From Desemzia sp045528445 (lineage in GTDB: Bacteria; Bacillota; Bacilli; Lactobacillales; Carnobacteriaceae), in NCBI RefSeq assembly GCF_045528445.1, contig NZ_JBGQQU010000014.1:3415-67414 (forward strand): DNA of 64,000 bases, read 5' to 3'. This document shows positions 42,824 to 51,352 of this stretch, piece by piece. Every line of letters begins with the position of its first letter. The first letter of the stretch is position 1. The notes beneath the pieces were generated by a model. It did no database searches, was not told where the DNA came from, and saw nothing but the letters and a program-made list of their open reading frames with translations. Both the position numbers and the translations under genes were made by a program.

Positions 42824-44725
42824 ATGAAGATCAACGATATTTTGATCAAAGATGTTATGATCATGGATCTGAAAGCACAGAGCAAAGAAAGTGCTATTGA
42901 TGAAATGATCAGCAATTTAAAGAAACATAATCGAATCAGCGATGTAGCAACATTTAAAGAAGGAATCATGAAGAGAGAGCAACAAACGTCTACAGGTCTT
43001 GGAGACGGAATCGCTATGCCTCATGCAAAAAATAAAGCTGTGAATGAAGCAACGGTTTTATTTGCTAAAAGCAATGAAGGGATCGATTATGATTCATTAG
43101 ACGGCCAACCTGTTTATTTATTCTTTATGATAGCGGCTCCTGAAGGCGCAAATGACATTCACTTGCAAGCTTTAGCTAATTTATCTCGCTTTTTGATTCG
43201 TCCAGATTTTGTAGAATCGTTAAAAAATGCCTCAAGTGCTGATGAAGTACAAGAATTGTTTGAAAAAGCAGAAGAAGTAGAAAATCAGGATGCTGTTACG
43301 GAAGCTCCTGAAGAAAATACTGTTTCTGAAAGACCCTTTGTCGTAGCTGTTACAGCTTGTCCTACAGGTATAGCACATACGTTTATGGCTGAGGATGCTT
43401 TGAAAAAGAAAGCAGCTGAAATGGGCGTAGACATCAAAGTAGAAACAAACGGAAGCGGTGGAATCAAAAACCGCCTAACGACTCAAGACATCGAACGTTC
43501 TGTGGGTGTTATCGTAGCGGCGGATAAACAAGTTGAAATGGCTCGCTTTGACGGTAAACCAGTATTGCAACGTCCGGTAAGTGACGGTATTCGAAAAACA
43601 GAAGAGTTGATTACAAAAGCCATCAATAAACAAGCGCCGATTTTTTCATCTGGCGGACAAAAAAGCGAGTCAACGGTAGATAACGAAGAAAAAGGATCTG
43701 TATGGAACCGGGTTTATAAAGATTTAATGAATGGGATTTCACACATGCTGCCATTTGTAGTTGGTGGTGGGATCTTAATGGGTCTGTCATTCTTGTTTGA
43801 GAACCTGTTAGGTAAAGAAAGTGAAGTATTTCTATTCTTAAACTCTATCGGTAATCATGCATTTGGGTTCTTGATCCCGATTTTAGCAGGGTATATTGCC
43901 CTTAGTATTGGCGATCGACCAGCTTTGATGCCTGGTATGGTCGGTGGAGTAATGGCTGTAGCAAGTAACGCAGGATTCTTAGGCGGTTTGGTAGCTGGTT
44001 TCTTAGCAGGATATTTGATGATCGGTTTGCAAAAAGGTTTGAGCAATCTGCCTAAGTCATTAGAAGGTATCAAAGCGATTTTATTGTTCCCAGTACTTGG
44101 TTTATTGCTTATTGGATTATTGATGTATTTCATTGTAGGACCGATATTTGGTTCGATCAATGCAGCGATGATCAGTTTCTTGGAAAACTTAGGAACTGGA
44201 AATGCTGTTATATTAGGTGCTTTACTTGGTGGTATGATGTCTATTGATATGGGAGGCCCATTCAATAAAGCTGCTTATGCCTTTTCAATCGGAATCTTTA
44301 CAGATACTGGCGATGGAAGTTTGATGGCAGCCGTTATGGCTGGTGGAATGGTGCCGCCTTTAGCTATCGCTTTAGCAAGCACTTTCTTCAAGAATAAATT
44401 CAACGCTGATGAAAGAAAATCAGCTCTTTCAAACTATGTGATGGGAATTTCGTTTATCACTGAAGGAGCCATTCCGTTTGCTGCAGCTGACCCAATGCGC
44501 GTAATTGGTTCTTCAGTAGTAGGTTCTGCTATTGCAGGGGGCTTGACTCAATTGTGGAATGTAACAGTTCCAGCGCCTCATGGTGGAATATTTGTAGCAG
44601 GACTATCTAACCATGTTGGATTGTTTGTCTTATCCATTGTAATCGGAATGGTAGTAGCTGCTGTGATTCTTGGCTTATGGAGAAAACCAGTAGCAGACGA
44701 AGATTCAGCTTTAGATCTTAAATAG
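42824..44725 (+). CDS. fruA: Fructose PTS enzyme IIABC
   Basis: This protein imports fructose and phosphorylates it at C1. The ATG at 42824 follows AGGAGG; 633 residues. IIA has His67 in GDGIAMPHAKN; IIB has the phospho-Cys in VTACPTGIAHTFMAEDAL (about 180); IIC (about 290-630) has PHGGIFV and many spans. It is the last gene of fruRKA and ends at a terminator. Confidence 0.96.
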   Translation: MKINDILIKDVMIMDLKAQSKESAIDEMISNLKKHNRISDVATFKEGIMKREQQTSTGLGDGIAMPHAKNKAVNEATVLFAKSNEGIDYDSLDGQPVYLFFMIAAPEGANDIHLQALANLSRFLIRPDFVESLKNASSADEVQELFEKAEEVENQDAVTEAPEENTVSERPFVVAVTACPTGIAHTFMAEDALKKKAAEMGVDIKVETNGSGGIKNRLTTQDIERSVGVIVAADKQVEMARFDGKPVLQRPVSDGIRKTEELITKAINKQAPIFSSGGQKSESTVDNEEKGSVWNRVYKDLMNGISHMLPFVVGGGILMGLSFLFENLLGKESEVFLFLNSIGNHAFGFLIPILAGYIALSIGDRPALMPGMVGGVMAVASNAGFLGGLVAGFLAGYLMIGLQKGLSNLPKSLEGIKAILLFPVLGLLLIGLLMYFIVGPIFGSINAAMISFLENLGTGNAVILGALLGGMMSIDMGGPFNKAAYAFSIGIFTDTGDGSLMAAVMAGGMVPPLAIALASTFFKNKFNADERKSALSNYVMGISFITEGAIPFAAADPMRVIGSSVVGSAIAGGLTQLWNVTVPAPHGGIFVAGLSNHVGLFVLSIVIGMVVAAVILGLWRKPVADEDSALDLK

Positions 44726-44749
44726 AAGAATAGGTGCATAAGAGAAAGA

Positions 44750-44790
44750 TGACGTCGGCAGGTGAAAACTTGCTGACGTTTTTTTTAAGG
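44750..44790 (+). terminator. Terminator of fruRKA
   Basis: GACGTCGGCAGGT pairs with ACTTGCTGACGT with wobble and one mismatch around GAAA, followed by eight T. Confidence 0.88.
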
Positions 44791-44872
44791 GTCTAATCTT
44801 CTAAGAAAAAACTTTCTTTGGAAGAGTGAACCAAGTATAGTACCTTGTTTTATATCAGATGATTCTCTATAT

Positions 44873-44927
44873 AAAAACAGTTGCTCAGTAAGAAGAATCG
44901 TCTCTTCCTGCTGAGCAACTGTTTAAT
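44873..44927 (-). terminator. Terminator of the chromate-transporter pair
   Basis: AAACAGTTGCTCAG and CTGAGCAACTGTTT pair over 13-14 bases; on the minus strand TTTTTATA follows. Confidence 0.85.
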
Positions 44928-44931
44928 TTGA

Positions 44932-45498
44932 TTACAGAATCACATAGTAAATCATAATGCCTGCTATTCCTGAAAGAATCATCACATGGATGGGGCCTAG
45001 TTTTGTCTTGCGTAAAAGTACTAACCCAATCATAAAGAGTATAACTGAAATCCAATTTAGGTTTCCGAGAGCTATAGGGAAGTTTGCTGCTCCAAACATA
45101 GCCGTCAAAAAGATGGTTAACCCAGCAGAAGCGATCAACGCCACTACAGCTGGACGTAAACCCTTAAGGATACCATCCATAAGTGGGATTCCTTTATATT
45201 TATAATACAATCTAGCTAGCAGGACTACAATAATGCAGGAAGGAGCAATACAGCCAAGAGTTGCGACAACAGACCCAGGGAGACCTGCTACTTTTGTACC
45301 TACAAAAGTAGATGTATTAATGGCAATAGGTCCAGGAGTCATTTGAGATATTGTAACGATATCAATAAACTCTGTACTCGATAACCAATTGTTTTGATGG
45401 ATCACTTGTTCTTCGATCAAAGGTAAAGCTGCATAGCCGCCACCAAAACTAAAGAGACCTACTTGAAAGAAACTCCAAAATAATTTTAAGTAAACCAT
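44932..45498 (-). CDS. Chromate transporter family protein, second half
   Basis: The 188-residue protein is one CHR domain with about five to six spans. FSFGGGYAALPLIEEQVI, SQMTPGPIAINTSTFVGTKVAGLPGSVVATLG and a hydrophobic end are family motifs. It starts 3 bases after the stop of its partner gene. Short-chain ChrA proteins act as pairs with opposite orientation in the membrane. The real substrate in a lactic acid bacterium may not be chromate. Confidence 0.92.
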   Translation of the reverse strand: MVYLKLFWSFFQVGLFSFGGGYAALPLIEEQVIHQNNWLSSTEFIDIVTISQMTPGPIAINTSTFVGTKVAGLPGSVVATLGCIAPSCIIVVLLARLYYKYKGIPLMDGILKGLRPAVVALIASAGLTIFLTAMFGAANFPIALGNLNWISVILFMIGLVLLRKTKLGPIHVMILSGIAGIMIYYVIL

Positions 45499-45501
45499 GT
45501 T

Positions 45502-46074
45502 TTATGAATCCCCCTTTTGATTATGAGGCCCTTGTAGTGAAGTGTAAGCTCCAACAGCACCACAAATAAGTAAAATAATCACGATATTGATGTTCAAGAA
45601 TATCGCAGCAATAAAGGCTAGTACCATCATCACAATAGGTAAAACTTGCTTACCTTTAATGATTTTCGCAGACATATCGATCACTACACTGACAATAACT
45701 GCAGCAACACCAGCTTGCATTCCTAGTAACAAAGCGCTGACTACAGGGTTATCTCTAAAAGCTTGGTAAAAGAAAGAAATAATCGTAATGATGAACAATG
45801 GGGGGAGAATTGTCCCAATAACGGCTATTAAAGAGCCTAATATACCTGCCATTCGATACCCAACAATAATGGAGGTGTTAACAGCAATAGGGCCTGGAGC
45901 AGATTGTCCAATAGCTACCAGATCCAACATCTCTTCTTCATCGATCCATTGAAGCTCTTTTACAAATCGTTTTTGCATAAGTGGAACAATTACATATCCT
46001 CCGCCAAATGTAAAAGCACTTAATGTTAATGTAGAAAGAAACAATGTCCAGTAAAACTTAATATCTTTTTCCAT
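45502..46074 (-). CDS. Chromate transporter family protein, first half
   Basis: The 190-residue CHR domain has AFTFGGGYVIVPLMQKRFV and IGQSAPGPIAVNTSIIVGYRMAGILGSLIAVIG. TTAGGAGG precedes the ATG. It is translated just ahead of the other half and makes up the heterodimer. The operon is separate from fruRKA, facing it. Confidence 0.92.
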   Translation of the reverse strand: MEKDIKFYWTLFLSTLTLSAFTFGGGYVIVPLMQKRFVKELQWIDEEEMLDLVAIGQSAPGPIAVNTSIIVGYRMAGILGSLIAVIGTILPPLFIITIISFFYQAFRDNPVVSALLLGMQAGVAAVIVSVVIDMSAKIIKGKQVLPIVMMVLAFIAAIFLNINIVIILLICGAVGAYTSLQGPHNQKGDS

Positions 46075-46318
46075 TTGAACCTCCTAAAAAATCTGATACT
46101 TACTACATTATACTGTAAACAACACCGCGAATCATTTCAACCTTTTAAGAAAACAAATGATTTTTGAAAGGGAATAAAAAACAAAAGAATTCTCTTTCAA
46201 TCTAAATATGATATGCTTAATAAAGAAAACCGCATGGATAAAGTGAATATTTGCTCTTAAGCTGAAAAAGAAAATGCGGTAAAATGGTAGTAAGATTATG
46301 TATAGTAGGAGATAGCAG

Positions 46319-47170
46319 ATGAATTTATTAGTGACTTGCAATGAAAATTACTTACCTCCTCTCAGAACGATGTTGTGGTCAGTATTTAAAACAAATACAG
46401 AAGAAACGCTCGCTGTTTATTTTATGCACAATGACATGCGCAACATTAAACTGCAAGAGATAAATGACTTCATTGTGGCTAACGGACATGAGTTTTTTCC
46501 AATTAATTGCCATGATTTATTTGAAATGGAAACGACGGTTAATCGGTATTATTCAATTGAAATGTACTATCGTTTATTAGCTCCATTTGTGTTGCCAGAA
46601 GACTTGGACAGGATTCTGTATTTAGATCCAGATATTGTCAATCTGAATCCTATAACGGATTTTTATTATCAAGATTTTAAACAGAATTTATTTGTGGCAA
46701 CTACACATGATTATTTGACGAAATGGATCCAGCCGATCAACAATATTCGATTGAATATGTTAGAATCAAAAGGGTATTTTAATACTGGAATCATCCTGAT
46801 GAATTTGCCTGCCATTCGTGCAAGCAAACAACAAGAAGACGTTTTGTCTGTGATCGAATTGTACAAAAAAAGATTGTTGTTACCGGATCAAGATGTTTTT
46901 AATCACTTGTATTGGGATTCTATTTTAGAAGCGGACTGGAGAATTTATAATCTGGATCCGAGATATTATTCAAAAGCTAATGTGCTCTTCCCAAAAGATT
47001 ACAATGTGGAATGGGTAGAACAGGAAGTAGTCTTTATCCATTATTGTGGAAAGCAAAAACCATGGAATAAAAGAGAAGACTACAAATACAAATTAGGTGA
47101 GTATTATCACCAATATGAAATGGAACACAAAGCAGGAGATACTTTGGATCTGGCACTGGAAGAACAATAA
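46319..47170 (+). CDS. Glycosyltransferase family 8
   Basis: The 283-residue protein has the GT8 fold: MNLLVTCNENYLPPLRTMLWSVFKTN, the metal-binding DPD in RILYLDPDIVNLNP, YFNTGIILMNL, LLPDQDVFNHLYW and FIHYCGKQKPWN. GGAGATAG precedes the ATG. Such enzymes add glucose or galactose to surface polymers or lipids (GspA-like general stress proteins belong here). It is followed by gor with a 31-base gap and may share its transcript. Confidence 0.92.
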   Translation: MNLLVTCNENYLPPLRTMLWSVFKTNTEETLAVYFMHNDMRNIKLQEINDFIVANGHEFFPINCHDLFEMETTVNRYYSIEMYYRLLAPFVLPEDLDRILYLDPDIVNLNPITDFYYQDFKQNLFVATTHDYLTKWIQPINNIRLNMLESKGYFNTGIILMNLPAIRASKQQEDVLSVIELYKKRLLLPDQDVFNHLYWDSILEADWRIYNLDPRYYSKANVLFPKDYNVEWVEQEVVFIHYCGKQKPWNKREDYKYKLGEYYHQYEMEHKAGDTLDLALEEQ

Positions 47171-47201
47171 CAGAATGAGAATAAGAAAGAAGGAATACTT
47201 G

Positions 47202-48554
47202 ATGACAAAACATTATGACTATATAGCTATCGGTGGCGGTAGTGGAGGGATTGCTTCTATCAACCGAGCAGGAATGCATGGAGCAAAGGTAGCTTTAGTA
47301 GAAGCGAATGAACTGGGTGGAACTTGTGTCAATGTCGGTTGTGTACCTAAAAAGGTTATGTGGCATGGAGCCCAATTATTGGATGAAATGAATTTGTATG
47401 CTGAAGATTACGGAATCAGCATTCCTGAAAAAAAATTCAATTTTGCCAAATTAGTCTTGAACAGAGAAAAATACATTGATCGTTTGCATACTGTATACGA
47501 AAGCGGCTTGAACAGCAATCATGTAGACTTGATCAGAGGATTTGCTACCTTTGTAGATAACCACACGATCGAAGTAAATGGTGAACAGTATACGGCGGAT
47601 CATATTTTGATTGCCACAGGAGGACGTCCTTCAAAACCTAACATTCCAGGAGCAGAATTAGGTATCGATTCCGATGGTTTCTTTGCATTAAATGAACTGC
47701 CTGAGAGAATCGCTATAGTTGGAGCAGGATACATTGCTGTAGAATTAGCTGGAGTAACCCATGGATTTGGAGTAGATACGCATTTATTCGTCCGCAAACA
47801 CGCTCCATTAAGAACATTTGATTCTATTATTAGTGAGGGATTGGTAGAAACGATGGAACGAGAAGGCGCTACGTTACACACATTTGCCGTTCCAAAAAAA
47901 GTTGAAAAAGAAGCAGATGGTAGTTTAACGATTCATTTTGAAGATGGCGCTACTCATAATACAGATACCATTATCTGGGCTATCGGACGTGAAGCCAATA
48001 CTGAAAACCTCAATTTAGAAGCTACCGATGTTGAATTGACTCCAGCAGGACATGTCAAAGTGGATGAATACCAAAACACAACGGTTGAAGGGATTTATTC
48101 AATCGGAGATGTTACAGGCCGAATTGAATTAACACCTGTAGCTATCGCAGCAGGACGTCGTTTATCGGAACGATTGTTTAATGGGAAAACTACGGAGAAA
48201 TTGGATTACACAAATATCCCATCCGTTATTTTCAGTCACCCGCCGATTGGAACAATTGGTTACACAGAACAAGAAGCGATTGATTTACACGGATCAGAAG
48301 ACATTAAAGTGTACCAAGCGAAATTTACTTCAATGCACAGTTCGATCACAAAAAATCGCCAAAAAACCTATATGAAATTAGTCTGCCAAGGGCCAGAAGA
48401 AAAAGTGATTGGTTTGCATGGGTTAGGGAATGGAATGGACGAAATGCTGCAAGGATTTGCCGTGGCCATCAAAATGGGAGCTACCAAAGCAGACTTCGAC
48501 AACACAGTAGCCATCCACCCAACCGGAGCAGAAGAATTCGTTACAATGAGATAG
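47202..48554 (+). CDS. gor: Glutathione-disulfide reductase
   Basis: This enzyme reduces glutathione disulfide with NADPH and FAD. The ATG at 47202 follows GAAGGAA; 450 residues. FAD motif IGGGSGGIAS, redox pair Cys42/Cys47 in GGTCVNVGCVPKK, NADPH-binding GAGYIAVELAGV followed by LFVRKHAPLRTFD, and the C-terminal HPTGAEEFVTMR with catalytic His and Glu are all present. The basic residues after the GxGxxA motif favour NADPH. Confidence 0.96.
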   Translation: MTKHYDYIAIGGGSGGIASINRAGMHGAKVALVEANELGGTCVNVGCVPKKVMWHGAQLLDEMNLYAEDYGISIPEKKFNFAKLVLNREKYIDRLHTVYESGLNSNHVDLIRGFATFVDNHTIEVNGEQYTADHILIATGGRPSKPNIPGAELGIDSDGFFALNELPERIAIVGAGYIAVELAGVTHGFGVDTHLFVRKHAPLRTFDSIISEGLVETMEREGATLHTFAVPKKVEKEADGSLTIHFEDGATHNTDTIIWAIGREANTENLNLEATDVELTPAGHVKVDEYQNTTVEGIYSIGDVTGRIELTPVAIAAGRRLSERLFNGKTTEKLDYTNIPSVIFSHPPIGTIGYTEQEAIDLHGSEDIKVYQAKFTSMHSSITKNRQKTYMKLVCQGPEEKVIGLHGLGNGMDEMLQGFAVAIKMGATKADFDNTVAIHPTGAEEFVTMR

Positions 48555-48876
48555 AGAGTGGAGAATGACGTGTTGCTCATCGAATATAACTTTCCCCGCC
48601 ACAGTCAGGCTTTTTTCCTGACAGTGGCGGGGTAAATTATAGGCGTATGAGCAGTCATTCGCAGCTCGTCTAGAAAGCAGAGAGCGGAGTAAGGCGTTTA
48701 GCTCTCCGAACAAAATAGAAGCAACACTAGTCAGGTGCACTTTACCTGACTAGTGTTGCTTCTATTTTTGGGCGTGTGAGCTGCCTTACGCAGCTCGTTT
48801 TAAAAAGAGAGTGAAGTAAGGCGTTTAGTTCTATTGTTTGGCATATGCTCTGTCCTACACACCTCGTTTTAGAAGT
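48553..48876. repeat. Two complete and one partial covarying palindromic elements
   Basis: Element 1 (48553-48686) has outer arms GAATGAC..GCTCAT and ATGAGC..GTCATTC, a mid-stem CCCCGCCAC/GTGGCGGGG and a tip GTCAGG/CCTGAC. Element 2 (48687-48813) has outer GTAAGGC..GCTC and GAGC..GCCTTAC, a mid-stem TAGAAGCAACACTA/TAGTGTTGCTTCTA and the same tip. Element 3 (48811-48876) keeps only the outer arms (GTAAGGC, GTCCTAC). Each is followed by CTCGTTT(T)A and A-GAGAG. Element 2 is flanked by A-run and T-run and could stop transcription in both directions. Confidence 0.8.
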
Positions 48877-48930
48877 AGTTTGTTTTGGCTTATTGTACGG
48901 AATGGGAAAAAATAGTATTCAGGTACCGTA

Positions 48931-49235
48931 TATCACAAAAGAGGTGAAAAAAGCAGTTGAATTGTGAGCTATAGGGGTTCTAGCTCACAAAAGAAGTGGT
49001 AAAAGTAGTTGAATTGTGAGGTATAGGGGTTCTAGCTCACAAAAGAGGTGAAAAAAGCAGTTGAATTGTGAGGTATAGGGGTTCTAGCTCACAAAAGAGG
49101 TGAAAAAAGCAGTTGAATTGTGAGGTATAGGGGTTCTAACTCACAAAAGAGGTGGAAAAAGCAGTTGAATTGTGAGCTATAGGGATTCTAGCTCACAAAA
49201 GAAGTGGAAAAAGCAGTTGAATTGTGAGCTAGAAA
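48931..49235. repeat. Six tandem copies of a 52-bp unit
   Basis: GTTGAATTGTGAG recurs at 48956, 49008, 49060, 49112, 49164 and 49216, always 52 bases apart. Each unit contains TTGTGAGCTA and TAGCTCACAA facing each other across TAGGGGTTC; copies 2-4 have one arm mismatch (GAGGTA for GAGCTA). No variable spacers occur, so this is a tandem repeat and not a CRISPR array. Similar CTCACAA/TTGTGAG palindromes recur singly at about 63140-63230. Confidence 0.9.
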
Positions 49236-49462
49236 TTTTTAAATTCAAAATTGAACCAACTTAGACTTTCTACCAATGCTAAGTGATGAAAATATCCCAA
49301 ATAACTAATAATAGTTAAAAAATCCGTTTTCACACAATGTATTCAGTCGGTTATTTAAAACAACCTGCAAAACACGAACATTAGAAACTTTTAATCACTC
49401 ATTATATGATTTTTCCTTGTCATTTTATGATGTAGCTCCTATAATGAGGAAGCAAAAGAAAA

Positions 49463-49532
49463 CTTCTAATATAATTTAAGCGATATGGGCTTTGAGTTTC
49501 TACAGACCACCGTAAACGGTCAACTATTAGAG
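49463..49532 (+). promoter_or_regulatory. Purine riboswitch, guanine type
   Basis: P1 (TTCTAATA/TATTAGAG) encloses the conserved GATATGG..., GAGTTTCTAC and a P3 hairpin GACC..GTAAAC..GGTC. The specificity position reads C (AACTAT), as in guanine riboswitches, where adenine types have T. It lies about 200 bases before a purine permease gene. The expression platform is not obvious; a weak TGGAA/TTCCA hairpin follows. Confidence 0.88.
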
Positions 49533-49732
49533 AAATAAAGTGTGGAACATTTTTCCATGCTATAAAAGTGTATTTGTGGATTATTAAACGGACCTTATTT
49601 TTGTTTATTCCCCACAGCCGCCTCTTATTTCTTTGACCAGTTTAAATTCAAACTTGCTGTAGCTTATATTTTATAAAGAAAAATAGTATCAATCTTTCTT
49701 TTGTAAATAAGAAAAAGGTAGGCTACAAGACA

Positions 49733-51196
49733 ATGGAAAATTTTTTCAAATTTAAAGAAAATAACACAACTCTTTCTACAGAAATCATTGCAGGATTAAC
49801 AACCTTCTTTGCTATGTCATACATCATTTTCGTCAACCCGGCAATTTTGTCTTTAACTGGAATGCCTTCACAAGCAGTTTTCCTAGCAACATTGATTTCT
49901 GCAGCAGTCAGTACTTTAGTCATGGGATTATTTGCTAATGTACCTTATGCATTGGCACCCGGTATGGGCTTAAATGCTTTTTTCACTTATACGGTTGTAT
50001 TTGCCTTAGGATTTACATGGCAAGAAGCACTAGCGATGGTATTTTTGTGTGGATTGTTCAATATTTTAATTACTGTCACAAAAATCCGCAAAATGATTAT
50101 TCACTCTATTCCAATGGGATTACAACACGCTATCAGTGGAGGAATCGGTGTTTTTATCGCTTACATTGGAATCAAAAATGCAGGTTTCCTTCAATTTACT
50201 TCTGAACCAGGAAACATCCAAACCATCAACAATGCTCCATTTGACGCTGCAAATTCAGCTTATGAAGGAGGAATCTCCAGCATCGTAAGCGGTGGCGGGA
50301 TCGTTCCTGCGTTAGTTAACTTCACAAGTCCAGGCGCTCTTTTAGCTTTAATCGGGTTGATCGTTACAGTTATTTTGATGGTCATGAATGTCAAAGGTGC
50401 TGTTTTAATCGGAATCGTTGCAACCACCGTTATTGGTATTCCAATGGGAGTAGTAGACATCTCCAGTATTTCTAATCCGGCTAATTCTTTAGGAAATGCA
50501 TTTAGTGAACTTGGGGAAACATTTGGTGTGGCATTAGGCTCACAAGGGTTAGGTTCTTTATTCAGTGATCTTTCTCGTATGCCTTTAGTGTTGATGACTA
50601 TTTTTGCTTTTAGTTTGTCAGATGTATTTGATACGATCGGTACATTTATTGGTACTGGTCGAAAAACAGGTATCTTCTCACAAGAAGATGAAATGGCTTT
50701 AGATGACAGTGCTGGATTTAAAACAAAAATGGATAAAGCTCTTTTTGCAGATGCCATCGGAACTTCTGTTGGAGCTATTTTAGGAACATCTAATACCACT
50801 ACTTACGTGGAAAGTGCAGCCGGTATCGGTGCAGGGGGAAGAACTGGTATGACAAGTGTAGTAATAGCGCTCTTGTTCTTATTGACTAGTCTGTTTTCTC
50901 CATTAGTGTCCATCGTTCCAACTCAAGCAACTGCACCAGCTTTAATCATGGTCGGAGTTTTAATGATGTCATCGTTCATGGAAATCAAATGGGATGATTT
51001 GGAAGAAGCTGTGCCAGCATTCTTCGCTTCTATTTTTATGGGATTGGCATACAGTATCTCTTATGGTATCGCAGCAGGCTTTATTTTCTATATCATTGTT
51101 AAAGTAGCAAAAGGCAAAACAAAAGAAATCCATCCAGTATTGTGGTTTTCAGCAGGACTATTTGTTTTGAACTTCTTGATTTTAGCTTTCATTTAA
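49733..51196 (+). CDS. NCS2-type guanine/hypoxanthine permease (AzgA-like)
   Basis: The 487-residue protein belongs to the AzgA/PbuG branch of nucleobase transporters: ENFFKFKENNTTLSTEIIAGLTTFFAMSYIIFVNP at the start, PYALAPGMGLNAFFTYTV, FDTIGTFIGTGR and the SNTTTYVESAAGIGAGGRTG segment. It has about 12-14 spans. AAAAAGGTAGG precedes the ATG. The upstream guanine riboswitch supports a purine substrate, with import when guanine is scarce. Confidence 0.95.
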   Translation: MENFFKFKENNTTLSTEIIAGLTTFFAMSYIIFVNPAILSLTGMPSQAVFLATLISAAVSTLVMGLFANVPYALAPGMGLNAFFTYTVVFALGFTWQEALAMVFLCGLFNILITVTKIRKMIIHSIPMGLQHAISGGIGVFIAYIGIKNAGFLQFTSEPGNIQTINNAPFDAANSAYEGGISSIVSGGGIVPALVNFTSPGALLALIGLIVTVILMVMNVKGAVLIGIVATTVIGIPMGVVDISSISNPANSLGNAFSELGETFGVALGSQGLGSLFSDLSRMPLVLMTIFAFSLSDVFDTIGTFIGTGRKTGIFSQEDEMALDDSAGFKTKMDKALFADAIGTSVGAILGTSNTTTYVESAAGIGAGGRTGMTSVVIALLFLLTSLFSPLVSIVPTQATAPALIMVGVLMMSSFMEIKWDDLEEAVPAFFASIFMGLAYSISYGIAAGFIFYIIVKVAKGKTKEIHPVLWFSAGLFVLNFLILAFI

Positions 51197-51280
51197 ACTT
51201 AATTTTTAATCACAGAGCTGAAGCAAATTTTTATTGCTTCAGCTCTTTTTTGAATATTTTACAGAACCGTGGCGGTTTCT

Positions 51281-51309
51281 TTGAATAAAAAACAAGAACA
51301 GCCTATAAT
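51281..51309 (+). promoter_or_regulatory. Promoter of the P-type ATPase gene
   Basis: TTGAAT (51281-51286) and TATAAT (51304-51309) are 17 bases apart. This places the transcript start at about 51316 and excludes the in-frame start at 51269. Confidence 0.8.
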
Positions 51310-51352
51310 AACGGTAAGTACGAAGAACAGTTGGAATGAGAGGATGAGTAGG

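Noticed and set aside
48931..49235. Regularly spaced repeats considered as a CRISPR array
   Set aside because: The whole 52-bp unit repeats with no unique spacers, and no cas gene is in the window.
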